A stretch of DNA of 64,000 bases, from assembly GCF_038502225.1 (NCBI RefSeq), contig NC_091312.1:35471126-35535125 (forward strand), written 5' to 3'. Source of the stretch: Cherax quadricarinatus (lineage: Eukaryota; Arthropoda; Malacostraca; Decapoda; Parastacidae). A program made the translations under genes and the position numbers. Numbering within the stretch: position 1 is the stretch's first letter; every line of letters starts with the position of its first letter. The notes beneath the pieces were generated by a model. The model saw only the letters and a list, made by a program, of their open reading frames with translations. It ran no database searches and was not told the DNA's origin. Below are positions 22,003-30,886 of the stretch, one piece after another.

Positions 22003-23278
22003 ACCCTTTGTCGGGTAGAGGCAGGTTTGACTGCCTTTAAACACGTGCACCATTACGCGTGTCATCCTACTCGCACCGCGCATCTGGATTCCCGTTCTTT
22101 AATTCAGACCAATCACAAGCCTTCCCTGAGTCGCTTCAGATAAGTGGTGATGGCGTTTGCCGGCTTCCCATTGGTTGAGAGAACAAAATGTAAACACTTC
22201 TGGCTTGGCGTCACCCAGAGTGGGTTTTTTCCATCCATTTTTACCCTCTACAATGTCGGTAAGTACTGATTGTTGTGTTTAGTGTGTACATGAATAGTTT
22301 AGGCATATTTTGATATATACATAAAGTCTGTGTGAAGCATAATGTGAGTGTAGCATGCAGTTGAAAAAAGTGCAACAAAAGAAGGGCAGTCAGGACTGCC
22401 TCTGCCCGAGTAGCGACATAGTCCACTTTCAGTAAAATAAATATTTATAAAAAAAATTCTACTGCATATATGAATTCGGTAGTAGTCTGGATGTATACAG
22501 AACGTTTTTATTGTCCTTCCAGATCAATGAGAAATTGTTTTATGGGGAGCCCTCCAATACCAGGTCAAAATATGTCTGCATTTTGGATGACAGTGACTCA
22601 GAACCAGAGGTAGATGACCCTGAATTGCTTGATAGCGGCGATGAATACTTGCCACTGGATGCAGAGGTGTCAAGTGATGATGAGGAGGAAGAAAGGCCAG
22701 CCAAAAAGCAGAAATTAGTCAAGAAAAAGAGGCATTACGATCGAGGAGTACCCTGATGAGGAACATACTTATGACGATCTTGCTCTTCAAGTTGAACCCA
22801 AGTGGTCCCAGGTTGACCTCCAAAATGACCCTTTGCTTCATAGACTTCCATTCTAGCAATTAGTAATATACAATGATTGCTCTTCCTCATGAATCTCAGG
22901 AATATGGGACTTGAAAGTTTTATCCCTTTGCAATGTGTTCTTGTTGCTATTTCTTTCATTTTTATATTTTTCTAATACTTACAAAATGTTTTGATACAAG
23001 TTCCATTGATGTTTTTGATATTGTATGTTTGTATAATAAATTTTAAAAATAGTTATTGGGTGTTTTATTAACAATTGCAAGTTTGCAACATTGAAATTTA
23101 TACTCCCTATTTCAGGCATGGGCGAGTTTAACTGCCTTTCGCAGATTAGCAATTGCTCGGAAACTAACCATCAGAATTCCATTTATATGGCCTCATTCAT
23201 CTTATATTGAGGTACTCTATCCACTCTAAAGGAGTTAAGTGTGAAATTCCATTATATCAGACATTGCCTGACAAAGGA
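22003..23278 (+). mobile_element. piggyBac-type element nested in the Tigger
   Basis: Flanked by TTAA (21999-22002 and 23279-23282). Ends are ACCCTTTGTCGGGTAGAGG and the reverse complement of TCCTTTGTCAGGCAATG. It is a family distinct from the one at 7998. It keeps a promoter-proximal piece of a transposase-like gene and then a deletion. Subterminal GGCAG/CTGCC inverted motifs occur near both ends. Confidence 0.8.
22253..22756 (+). pseudogene. Intron-bearing N-terminal remnant of a piggyBac-like gene
   Basis: I read exon 1 as ATGTCG (22253-22258) before a good donor (GTAAGT, from 22259). The acceptor 'ttgtccttccag' ends at 22522, and exon 2 runs 22523-22756. The joined frame starts MSINEKLFYGEP and gives about 80 residues, with an acidic run (DDSDSEPEVDD), a second acidic patch and a Lys-rich end (KKQKLVKKKR), as at the N-terminus of many piggyBac proteins. 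The catalytic part is missing. Splicing is inference from motifs. Confidence 0.6.
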
Positions 23279-23365
23279 TTAATATCGTTAGGCGAGGGTA
23301 CACTGTATTTCAAAGGCTGTTATGAATTCACCTAGACATTTTAGCTACACTTTAAGGGTAAATTT

Positions 23366-23650
23366 ACAATACGATAAGAGATAAGATGAAATTTTGTTCG
23401 GGTTTTTAAGCTGGAGAGCTAGCCACACAGGATAACCCAATAAAATCTGTGCGTCATCAGGGACTCCATTGGAGTCCTTTAATGCTCTCCCCAGGATGCG
23501 ACCCACAACAGTCAACTAACACCCAGGTACCTACTTACTGCTAGGTGAACAGGGTCAGCAGGTGTATGGAAACATGCCCAACGTTTGACCTGTGCCGAGG
23601 AGCGATCCCCGGTCCCTCAGTGTGTGAGCTGAGGATGCTATCAACCGAGA
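23366..23650 (-). repeat. tRNA-headed SINE, diverged
   Basis: On the minus strand the tRNA-like head (near 23610-23650) carries 'ggaccggggatcgctcc' in the B-box position. The conserved core 'gtgttagttgactgttgtgg' follows, and then a GATAAG-rich tail at 23366-23390. It aligns with the copy at 43287-43590. Confidence 0.7.
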
Positions 23651-23918
23651 GAAAGCATAGAGTAAGGAAGTTAGTTTCACTATACATTAACAATCACTCT
23701 GCTAAGTACTTCCATAGCCAGAGCTGTACAATCACCAACATAATAGTTTATTTACTTTAAGAATTACATTTTATCAAACAAAATACTGTAGCAATTAGCA
23801 TAAATATTTAATTGACACTACTGAGCTACCCTAGGTTTATTTACACATAAGTTATTCTATAATTTTTAAAATCTTTGTGTGTACTGAATCTGAATAAAAA
23901 CTTACCTGTACTTATTAA

Positions 23919-24197
23919 CCCGTAAACAGTCCAAACGTATATATATACATTTTTACCGCTAGTCCCCCAAACGTATATATACGTTTTATTTGTCATGCAT
24001 TCAACATTGCCACGATAAGCCTGAGTAGCCCAGACATGAGAGAATGGGTGTGCGCACTCACTGTGTGCCATATTAAAATAACTAGGGATGCCTAGGTACC
24101 ATATGCTCTTTTTTCCTATTAAAACAGTTTTTTTTCTCTCAAAAAATTTGGGGCACTACGGGAGAGAACGTATATATACGTTTGGACCGTTTATGGG
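23919..24197. mobile_element. piggyBac MITE, third family (279 bp)
   Basis: TTAA lies at 23915-23918 and 24198-24201. The TIR is CCCGTAAACAGTCCAAACG at the left and its near reverse complement at the right. CGTATATATACG occurs at 23972 and at 24169; a slightly altered copy starts at 23936. The interior resembles the ends of the 7998 family ('acatgagagaatgggtgtgcg'). It is non-coding. Confidence 0.8.
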
Positions 24198-24299
24198 TTA
24201 ACAAGATAAGACATAAAAAACTACAGCATTTGCACTTACTGAAAAAACTTATTCCCTAATTACTGTACAAGGTAAGTTATCATTAATGTTACTGGATAC

Positions 24300-24450
24300 C
24301 CTATGCTTATCCTCTGGGCGGTAGCTAATTATTGCTATTATTATTATTGTTATTATTATTAAATTCAATGAGGAGCACTAAACTCACTGGAGTTATACAG
24401 CACCTGGGGAATGAAAACTAAATAGGTTAGATCCAAAGAAAGGGAAGAGA
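24300..24450 (-). repeat. Short interspersed repeat with (TTA)n tract
   Basis: A TTA/TTG triplet tract at 24330-24360 is followed by 'gagcactaaactcactgg', the core also found at 20590 and 20945. Confidence 0.5.
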
Positions 24451-24519
24451 ATTCCATTTCCTTCTGTCTAACGTAAACTCTGCTCTCAAATTCTTCCTAG
24501 ATAGCTGCAACATAACTCA

Positions 24520-24660
24520 AAAGCATAATATAAGACACGAAAATCTCTTTAATATCCCACATATCTGACTCAACCTGAGTAAAAACTCAATGTGTATAAA
24601 AGGCACTAAAGTCTGGAAAACTCTGCATGAAGATTCCAAAGGTTCCGTGTGTGCCAACTG
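24520..24660 (+). pseudogene. LINE RT C-terminal fragment
   Basis: A decayed plus-strand frame reads ..IRHENLFNIPHI.. and ..CIKGTKVWKTLHED.., equivalent to the LINE-C C-terminus (..TRHKHLYDIPRV.., ..FKGPKIWNTLPEN..). It has no boundaries I can fix. Confidence 0.5.
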
Positions 24661-24774
24661 CTTCAAAGCACTTCCTCATTTTATTGTGACTCTTGACAGC
24701 AATATACCAATACCTCATTCCAAGTATCTACCTCCACATCCACCACCATCAAAGACATTATCAGTAATAGACAA

Positions 24775-24885
24775 GACAAGCTTCAATCTCTGCAGGGGTA
24801 TGCATAATCCCTTGTAATGACTGCAGCAAATTATACCTGAGCGAAACATGTCAAACAAATCTTGAAACCTTGTTTTCCTCCAATT
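24775..24885 (+). pseudogene. Penelope-like GIY-YIG endonuclease fragment
   Basis: The frame reads AGVCIIPCNDCSKLYLSETC, matching the GIY-YIG start of the PLE at 29664 (GVYSISCSSCPLQYFGETGR) in residue spacing: GV.xI.C..C...Y..ET. The upstream RT is missing. Confidence 0.5.
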
Positions 24886-25020
24886 TCATCTCTATACATG
24901 TACTTCTTGTATCAGTTTGTTCTTTCTACTCACATATACATACAGCCTCTCCTCACTTAACGATGGAGTTCCATTCCTAAGACCAAGTCAGTAAACGAAT
25001 TCATCACTAAGCAAGGAGCA

Positions 25021-25728
25021 TAGGGGCTCTGGTGGCCTGGTGGTTAAAGCTCTCGCTTCACATGGCGAGGGTCTGGGTTCGATTCCCAGCCAGGGTAGAA
25101 ACACTGGGCGTGTTACTTTACACCTGTTGTCTATGTTCACCCATCAGTAAAATGGGTACCTGGGTGTTAGTCGACTGGTGTGGGTCGCATCCTGGGACAC
25201 TGACCTAATTTGCCCGAAATGCTCAGCATAACAAGGGGCTTTCTATATAGTAGTATGTCACTGACGTCAGCTAGGCCTGTATTCCTTGTACCTGGAGTTT
25301 ACCTGGAGAGAGTTCCGGGGGTCAACGCCCCTGCGGCCCGGTCTGTGACCAGGTCTCCTGGTGGATCAGAGCCTGATCAACCAGGCTGTTGCTGCTGGCT
25401 GCACGCAAACCAACGTACGAGCCACAGTCCGGCTGATCAGGAACTGACTTTAGGTGCTTGTCCAGTGCCAGCTTGAAGACTGCCAGGGGTCTGTTGGTAA
25501 TCCCCCTTATGTGTGCTGGGAGGCAGTTGAATAGTCTCGGGTCCCTGACACTTATTGTATGGTCTCTTAACGTGCTAGTGACACCCCTGCTTTTCATTGG
25601 GGGGATGGTGCATCGTCTGCCAAGTCTTTTGCTTTCCTAATGAGTGATTTTCGTGTGCAAGTTTGGTACTAGTACTACAAGTACACGTACTTGTAGCAAA
25701 TAAAGATATATTATTATTATTATACGTA
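25021..25728 (+). repeat. tRNA-headed SINE split by a LINE-B tail
   Basis: A tRNA-like head at 25028-25098 has an A-box-like GTGGTTAAAGC and a B box GGTTCGATTCC. The central core 'tgggtgttagtcgactggtg' is shared with the other SINEs. The 3' part includes 'tgcccgaaatgctc', which also occurs in the LINE-C 3' UTR at 59160. The tail ends in (ATT)n at 25712-25728. A LINE-B 3' fragment interrupts it at about 25272-25676. I do not call the head a functional tRNA gene, as the SINE body follows directly. Confidence 0.75.
25272..25676 (-). pseudogene. LINE-B 3' end, 5'-truncated
   Basis: On the minus strand it encodes the C-terminus of LINE-B (..MKSRGVTSTLRDHTISVR.., ..RLFNCLPAHIRGITNRPL..) and its 3' end with the repeated 'ccaggtaaactccaggta' unit. 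It is about 95% like the ends at 43200 and 50080 by eye. It cannot move on its own. Confidence 0.8.
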
Positions 25729-25970
25729 CTATAATGGTAGTGGGTTTGTGTTAACCATCTTTGATATTGTTTTAATGTCACCTTTGCAACATTTATAACA
25801 TTTTAAGTATATTTTTAAATGTTTATACAGCAATGTACTGTATATTGTAATAAACAGAACAAAGGAAATCAGCTCTAATATACATTATTGAGATTTACAC
25901 ACTGGTCAGGGAGCCCATCGTAAGTCCCAGTCACTGGTAAACGAGTATGTCACAAAGTGAGGAGAGGCTG

Positions 25971-26265
25971 CATTATACAATATGCTGCGATCCCTTCTTT
26001 GATAGTTGCTGTACTGATAATTTTACATATAGCATTACCTCTGTCTATATTTCTTGTATCCATATCTGCAGAAACAATTCTCAGAGAACTTATACTTCAT
26101 CATGCTCTTTTGTTTGTAACTTAACTAATACCACTCACCCAATTACAACTCAACAATTATATTTCTTATTTTGTTATTTTACGAATTAAATTGAAAATTT
26201 TTATCTATTTTTAAGTTCCAATTTAAAATCACTCTTAATAAAATATATATATATTTTTTAACACA
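25971..26265. other. Unassigned AT-rich sequence
   Basis: About 300 bp with no recognisable repeat or exon. Confidence 0.3.
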
Positions 26266-26600
26266 GATGCCAAGGTAGGGTGACCCTAAAAAGAGGAAAT
26301 ACTCTCACCATCACTTTCACCATCACTCTCACCATCACTCTCACCATCACTCTCACCATCACTGTCTTGCCTGAGGTGTGCTGATGCTAGTTCAGATGCT
26401 CCTCCAAACTGCAGTATCAACACCCTCCTTCAGAGTGCAGGTCGCCCTGTACTTCCTACCTCCAGGACTCAAGTCCAGGTAACCTGTTTCCCTCAAAACC
26501 TTCATAAACAGCACATCAAGGCACAAAAAATCACTTTCCTGCACTCACTGCTATCTAACACTCTCACACACCATCTTGGATGGCCAAGGCACTCCAATAA
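26266..26600 (-). repeat. LINE-A-like 3' end with amplified 12-bp minisatellite
   Basis: The minus strand reads 'ctggacttgagtcctggag', 'ctgcactctgaaggag' and 'gggtcaccctaccttgg', which align in order with the LINE-A 3' UTR at 13830-13990. At 26308-26365 the segment 'agtgatggtgag' is repeated five times, where LINE-A has one or two. It has no ORF. Confidence 0.7.
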
Positions 26601-27050
26601 AAAAAAAAACTATGTAAATTTTAAGTACAGCATAGTCTAAGTTTTGTCCAAAATTCTCTGCATCAAATGGCTCTTCAGATTAGTGTGTTTTGTTCCGTAA
26701 TTTTTAAATGAAGATTTGCATTTATATCAAGAACCTTTTACACTGAAGAGGAAGGTAGTAATAAGAACTACCCGGATACCACTGTAACCTTCCCATTCCG
26801 CCCTGTTTATGAAATCAGGAAGTGCAAAAATAAATGACTAAGTGAATTAAAAAAAATATTTAAAATAGTGAGAAGTACCAATGGATGATAGATGAAGATG
26901 TCTACTACAAGATAACATCCCGGGCTCATACACTCTCACACGCTCAAATAAACAGACGAAATGTGAAACATGTTATCAATTCTCTGCTTCCCTTTGGTTT
27001 AACACCCCTGAAACATGACTACCGAGAGCAGAGTGTGGCTCCTGGAGGCT
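26601..27050. other. Unassigned; possible first intron of the gene starting at 27112
   Basis: No repeat recognised apart from a poly-A stretch near 26601. If the exon at 27056-27112 is real, this lies in its intron on the minus strand. I found no second exon I could support. Confidence 0.3.
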
Positions 27051-27055
27051 CTTAC

Positions 27056-27112
27056 CTGGAATTCATCATCGGAGGATCCAGAGTCAAGCTGTATCACGTC
27101 GTTTGCCGCCAT
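27056..27112 (-). CDS. Candidate first coding exon of a host gene (19 codons)
   Basis: On the minus strand a start codon in good context (aacaATGG) opens a 57-nt frame that reads MAANDVIQLDSGSSDDEFQ. It ends exactly at a strong splice donor (CAG|GTAAGAG, donor at 27055-27051). The upstream 50 bp contain CpGs and no TE sequence. VIQLDSGSSDDE fits a SUMO-interacting motif followed by phosphorylatable Ser and acidic residues, as in several nuclear SUMO-binding proteins; that role is inference. Later exons were not found, and the gene would run leftwards. P1 sits about 290 bp upstream. It could be a chance combination, since the exon is short. Confidence 0.45.
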
Positions 27113-27403
27113 TGTTATATTTGTAAACACGGAGTAGGATGAACGTGTACGAGTCCCTCAAACTTACATTACTTTCTTACTCCACCACACATCTCACACT
27201 CCTCTCAACACATACGTCCGTATTTATCTACAGAATGGCTATTTTACTATATAATTTATATTTATTTCTTCATCTTTTAGATATAATTTACGTGCATAGT
27301 TCAGTTTGCTGGAGATGAGATGATACAGGTGGTTTTTAATGAGCGTGTCATCGTGTGCTGTTCTGCTGCAACTTAAGAGAGAGAGATATATTATAGAGGA
27401 TTT

Positions 27404-27542
27404 GGCAATATAAACACAAATGCAGTATAATGTGATCCTTTATTGACTACGTTTCGCCCACACAGTGGGCTTTTTCAAGTCACATTATACTGCATTTGTG
27501 TTTATATTGCCATTGTGTCGGTATTTTATACCATTTATTTCC
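27404..27542. mobile_element. Palindromic insertion P1 (139 bp) with hammerhead-like core
   Basis: An 11-bp target duplication, ATAGAGGATTT, flanks it (27393-27403 and 27543-27553). It has perfect 32-bp inverted arms (27404-27435 and 27480-27511). Between them, on the minus strand, lie TTGAAAAA, a 6-bp stem (GCCCAC/GTGGGC, loop TGT), GAAAC, the triplet GTA and GTC. The right tail 'gtcggtattttatacc' is shared in form with P2 to P4 and the PLE. There is no ORF. I infer a non-autonomous relative of Penelope-like elements. Confidence 0.75.
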
Positions 27543-27721
27543 ATAGAGGATTTACCAGTGTGTAAGAAAACTCCAGACGCTGAAATTATTCTCGAGTTGC
27601 ATAAAAGGTATCCATATATTGTGGTTTATCTAATCACGTGATAAAGAATATTTATGCGTTTATTGAACTTTTTTTTTTTTTTACGAAACTATACACAAAT
27701 AACCCGCACGTAAAAGAGAGA

Positions 27722-27765
27722 AGCTTACGACGACGTTTCGGTCAGACTTAGACCATTGACAAAGT
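27722..27765 (-). ncRNA. Hammerhead-like motif at left PLE end
   Basis: The minus strand shows TTTGTCAAT, stem GGTC (loop about 7 nt) GACC, then GAAAC-GTC-GTCG. In hammerhead numbering GAAA = G12-A15.1, C15.2 pairs with G16.2 around a GTC triloop, U16.1 pairs with A15.1, and C17 would be the cleavage nucleotide. The 5' core departs from CUGAUGA (TTGTCAA), so activity is uncertain. Confidence 0.45.
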
Positions 27766-27829
27766 CACACTAACCAGAGGTGGAGCAGGACGGCTATATA
27801 TAGGCAGGAAGAGGTGGTGGTAGTAGTAG

Positions 27830-27988
27830 TACAAGAATTGTATATAATACCGACAAGATGAAATTAAGATACATGCACAACACCCGGGCATCCCCATCGT
27901 AGACGTTTCGCCATCCAGCCAGCCACTGGATGGCGAAACGTCCACAACGAAGACAACCAGACGCCGCACATGTGTCTTAATTTCACCA
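27830..27988. mobile_element. Palindromic insertion P2 (159 bp)
   Basis: It lies within the PLE 3' region. An imperfect 13-bp duplication flanks it (GTGGTAGTAGTAG at 27817-27829, GTAGTTGTAGTAG at 27989-28001). The central hairpin GCCATCCAG / CTGGATGGC, with GAAACGT on each side, lies within diverged arms ('gaaattaaga' matches 'tcttaatttc'). The left tail reads, on the minus strand, 'gtcggtattatatac', the same tail type as P1, P3 and P4. It has no GTC after GAAAC, so it is the least ribozyme-like of the four. Confidence 0.6.
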
Positions 27989-28371
27989 GTAGTTGTAGTA
28001 GAAGAAGAGGTAGTAGAAGTGGGAAATAAGAATGACGAGCCAGTCAGATACAAAGGAAGGGGAGCACTGCAAGAGAGCTAGATGCCCACAGAGGGAGAGC
28101 AAGCGCACAGAGGTGCGTGAAAGGGAAAGTGGTGAAATAAATGAAGGAACAGAAACACGAGACAGGAGAGAGAAAGACAACCCAGAGGAGAAAAGGAAAG
28201 AGGAAGAAGAAGAAAAAGAAAAAATGAGGATTCAGGTTAAGTCACGGGTGTTCTGAAGTTTGGAGCATTTTACATTGTAGTGGGAGAGGAAGGCATCTAC
28301 AGAGACGAAGCCAGGGCTAAGGTTCATACAAGGAAAGTTGTGTATTAGAGAGGATTCAACTAGACGGCGAC

Positions 28372-29385
28372 TGTGAAAATTTGTGTGGACTGCCTCCAAG
28401 TGAGTCGCCTACCCTGGCAATCTCTGTTGACACCGAGCTCTGAGGTGGGTACCTCAGCCTCACAAGTGGCTTATAGAACAGATTTTTCACAAATGATTGG
28501 TATTGCAAGAAACTTTGCCTGCATGCACGTGTAAAGGACTAACTTACTTGGTGTTGCAGCATATATCCTGATCTTCAACTTCCTAAGCCTAGCTTTAGCC
28601 CCTTTGGACTTCCCCTTGGGAACCACATGCAACCGGGAGCATTAATTCCTGCAATATTCAATCGTTATTAGTGTCCTGCCTGCACCTCAGAAATTCCTAT
28701 ATCCAAGAGGGTATGTATCCCCTAGTATAACTATGCAGACTCAGACGCTAGCTTCAAACGGCTCTGAGACGCTGGTACTTACTGGGCATGCTCTCTCTCT
28801 GTAGCACACCGAGCCCACAGTAACTCAACCCACAATCTCCTAAGTCACTGGCCAGATCCTACGGGAAAAGGTGAATATCTCGTCTTACTGTATGGGCTGA
28901 TGGAGGAGATCATCTACGGTACGTCGAGGTGCCTCTACCAGATTTCCCCAGGTCTCAGATGTGAAGACACGTGGGGGCGCCGCCTGCTGTTCACGGCACG
29001 TCTCGTCCAGTCGGTGTCTATCATAAGAAGGACGCTATTCTGTCTTTGTGACCTGCGCCCCGCCATTCAAGCTAGGGCTGCCAGTTCTCCCTAGCTAACT
29101 TATCCTAGTGTTTGCCTACATTATCGGCCTATTACTACCTATGTTAAGGTCTTAGGTCTACTCTATCATTATCTACAGATGCCTTAGTAAACCTAATATT
29201 AGTGTACTACCAGTAAAACTACCTACTCTTTCCCTGAAGAGTAAATCTATAAATTAAATAAGCTTACCAACCACCAACCAGAGAATGCCGTGTTTGGGAG
29301 GGTTTAAGGGCCGCTCGGCTCAGACGACTAGACGCCCAAGCTGGATCTGAGCTGTGGAACTATTTGGACCAAATAAATTTCCACA
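28372..29385. mobile_element. Solo LTR (1014 bp) inside the PLE
   Basis: It begins TGTGAAAATTT and ends AAATTTCCACA (TG..CA, 11-bp imperfect inverted ends). It is flanked by the 5-bp duplication GCGAC (28367-28371 and 29386-29390). An AATAAA lies near the right end. There is no internal region, ORF or second LTR, so it reflects LTR-LTR recombination. The superfamily (Ty3, BEL or Copia) cannot be told from the LTR alone. Confidence 0.8.
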
Positions 29386-29463
29386 GCGACTGTTCGAGTT
29401 GGAAGTAGGGAAGACAGTTTTAGCAGAAGACCAGTCAATAGGATGGCTATGATCTCTGACGTG

Positions 29464-29676
29464 TAATAAAGTTGGTAGAATTACCGACAATATGTAAAGT
29501 AAAAGGACACAAGTGCAACTAATGTGACATTTATTGTGGCAACGTTTCGCTCTCCAGGAGCTTTATCAAGCCATTACAAACAATACCCTCTGTGTCCATG
29601 TATTGTTTGTAATGGCTTGATAAAGCTCCTGGAGAGCGAAACGTTGCCACAATAAATGTCACATTAGTTGCACTTG
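29464..29676. mobile_element. Palindromic insertion P3 (213 bp) with paired hammerhead-like cores
   Basis: A perfect 14-bp duplication, TGATCTCTGACGTG, flanks it (29450-29463 and 29677-29690). It interrupts the PLE gene. The 77-bp inverted arms (29510-29586 and 29600-29676) are separated by 13 nt. Each arm contains CTTGATAAA, stem GCTC-ctgga-GAGC, then GAAACGTTGCC, pointing towards the outside. The left tail 'gttggtagaattaccgac' is the reverse complement of the P4 tail. No ORF. Confidence 0.85.
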
Positions 29677-29690
29677 TGATCTCTGACGTG

Positions 29691-30886
29691 ACAGAAAAGA
29701 GCATTGTTAGTGTCGGCAAGCCTAACACTATTTTTGTGCTCCCTAAGTCTGTCAGAAAGAGATCGACCAGTTTCTCCGAAGTATTGAAGAGGACAGGAGG
29801 AGCAAGAAATAGAGTAGACACCAGGAACATCTGTAGAGGGAGGAGAGGTATGATCGAGATTAGTGCGAAGAGTGTTAGTCTGGCGGAAGGTAAGCTTGAT
29901 GTCTAAGGGACGGAGAGAAGTGTTGAGATTAGAAAGACCGGAAATGTAGGGAAGGCAGAGGATAGAAGAGTTCCCATGAGTAGAGAGTTTGGGAGAGAAG
30001 AAATTGCGTTTAGCACGTGAGAGGGCAGAGTCTATGAAATGGGAAGGGTAGCCAAGACGGGAGAACGAATTATGAAGAGTGGAAATTTCTGCTGGAAGGA
30101 ACTGATCACAGATGTGGAGGGCACGGAGAAAGAGGGAGATAAGAACACTTTTCTTGACAGGGGAAGCATGATAGGAAAAGTAGTGAATGTACATGCCACT
30201 GTGCATAGGTTTACGGTAAACGGAAAAGGAAAAACCTGTATCTGAGCGGTGGACATGGACATCAAGGAAAGGAAGCAAGGAATTAGATTCCCATTCAGCT
30301 TTAAACTTAATGGAAGGGGCAAGATTATTAAGAGCTTCAAGAAAAGGTTGGAAGAGACTGGAGTCATGAGGCCACAGAGCAAAGATGTCATCCACATAGC
30401 AGAGCCAGAGTGAAGGTTGCACATCGAGGGTAGGAAGAAGAACAGTCTCGAAGTATTCCATGTAAAGATTAGCAAGGACAGGAGAGAGAGGAGAGCCCGT
30501 AGTGACACCGAAGGTTTGAGAATAATATTTCCCTTGGAAGGAAAAGGAGTTAGAGTCCACACAGAGGCGGATCAGATCAAGAAAGACATCAGTGGGGATA
30601 GGGAGATGAAGAAACCCTTCATGGGCCTTCTCTCTAAGGAAATCAAAGACATCATCAAGAGGGACATTGGTGAAGAGGGACTCAACGTCAAGACTAAGCA
30701 TCTTACAGGTTAGGAGAGAGCGAACCCGTTCAATGAAGTCTTGAGAGTGACGGAGGTGGGCAGGAGAAAAAGTACCAAGCCAAGAAGCAAGAGAATAAGA
30801 GACAGAACCTCTAGAGGATATGATAGGACGAAGAGGAATATCAGGTTTATGAGTTTTGGGAAGGCCATAGAAATTTATGGACCCCG
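29691..30886 (-). pseudogene. PLE reverse transcriptase + GIY-YIG ORF, minus copy
   Basis: The minus-strand copy starts near 30886, inside the RT (after YFYGLPKTHKP), so its N-terminus is missing. The RT core has LSLDVESLFTNVPLDD, TGSPLSPVLANLYME and the catalytic YVDD (LCYVDDIFALW). The GIY-YIG nuclease follows (GVYSIS..C..C..YFGETGRSLSDRLREH), as in Penelope-like elements. P3 truncates the frame after VRDH. Removing P3 and the solo LTR would let the frame run on to a stop near 28254. A frameshift is also present near 30090. Not functional as it stands. Confidence 0.85.

Larger units (their letters stand above)
21115..23305 (+). mobile_element. Tigger/pogo-like element interrupted by a piggyBac element
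   Basis: TA at 21113-21114 and 23306-23307 flanks CAGTGGACTCTCGCCTAACG and its counterpart GTTAGGCGAGGGTACACTG. The Tigger sequence breaks at 'gagcggaTTAA' (22002) and resumes at TTAAtatcgttagg (23279), which shows a piggyBac insertion at TTAA. Confidence 0.85.
24943..25970 (+). mobile_element. Y-type MITE (copy 2) carrying a SINE
   Basis: TA precedes the left TIR CAGCCTCTCCTCACTTAACG. The right end AGTGAGGAGAGGCTG lies at 25970. Without the insertion at about 25021-25730 its sequence aligns with Y copy 1. It is non-coding. Confidence 0.75.

Noticed and set aside
25028..25098. Possible functional tRNA gene
   Set aside because: The A and B boxes are present, but the SINE body follows directly, the same head occurs in other SINE copies, and no mature 3' end or terminator is seen.
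26885..27142. 85-codon plus-strand ORF over the candidate exon
   Set aside because: No recognised content; the minus-strand exon with splice donor is the better reading.
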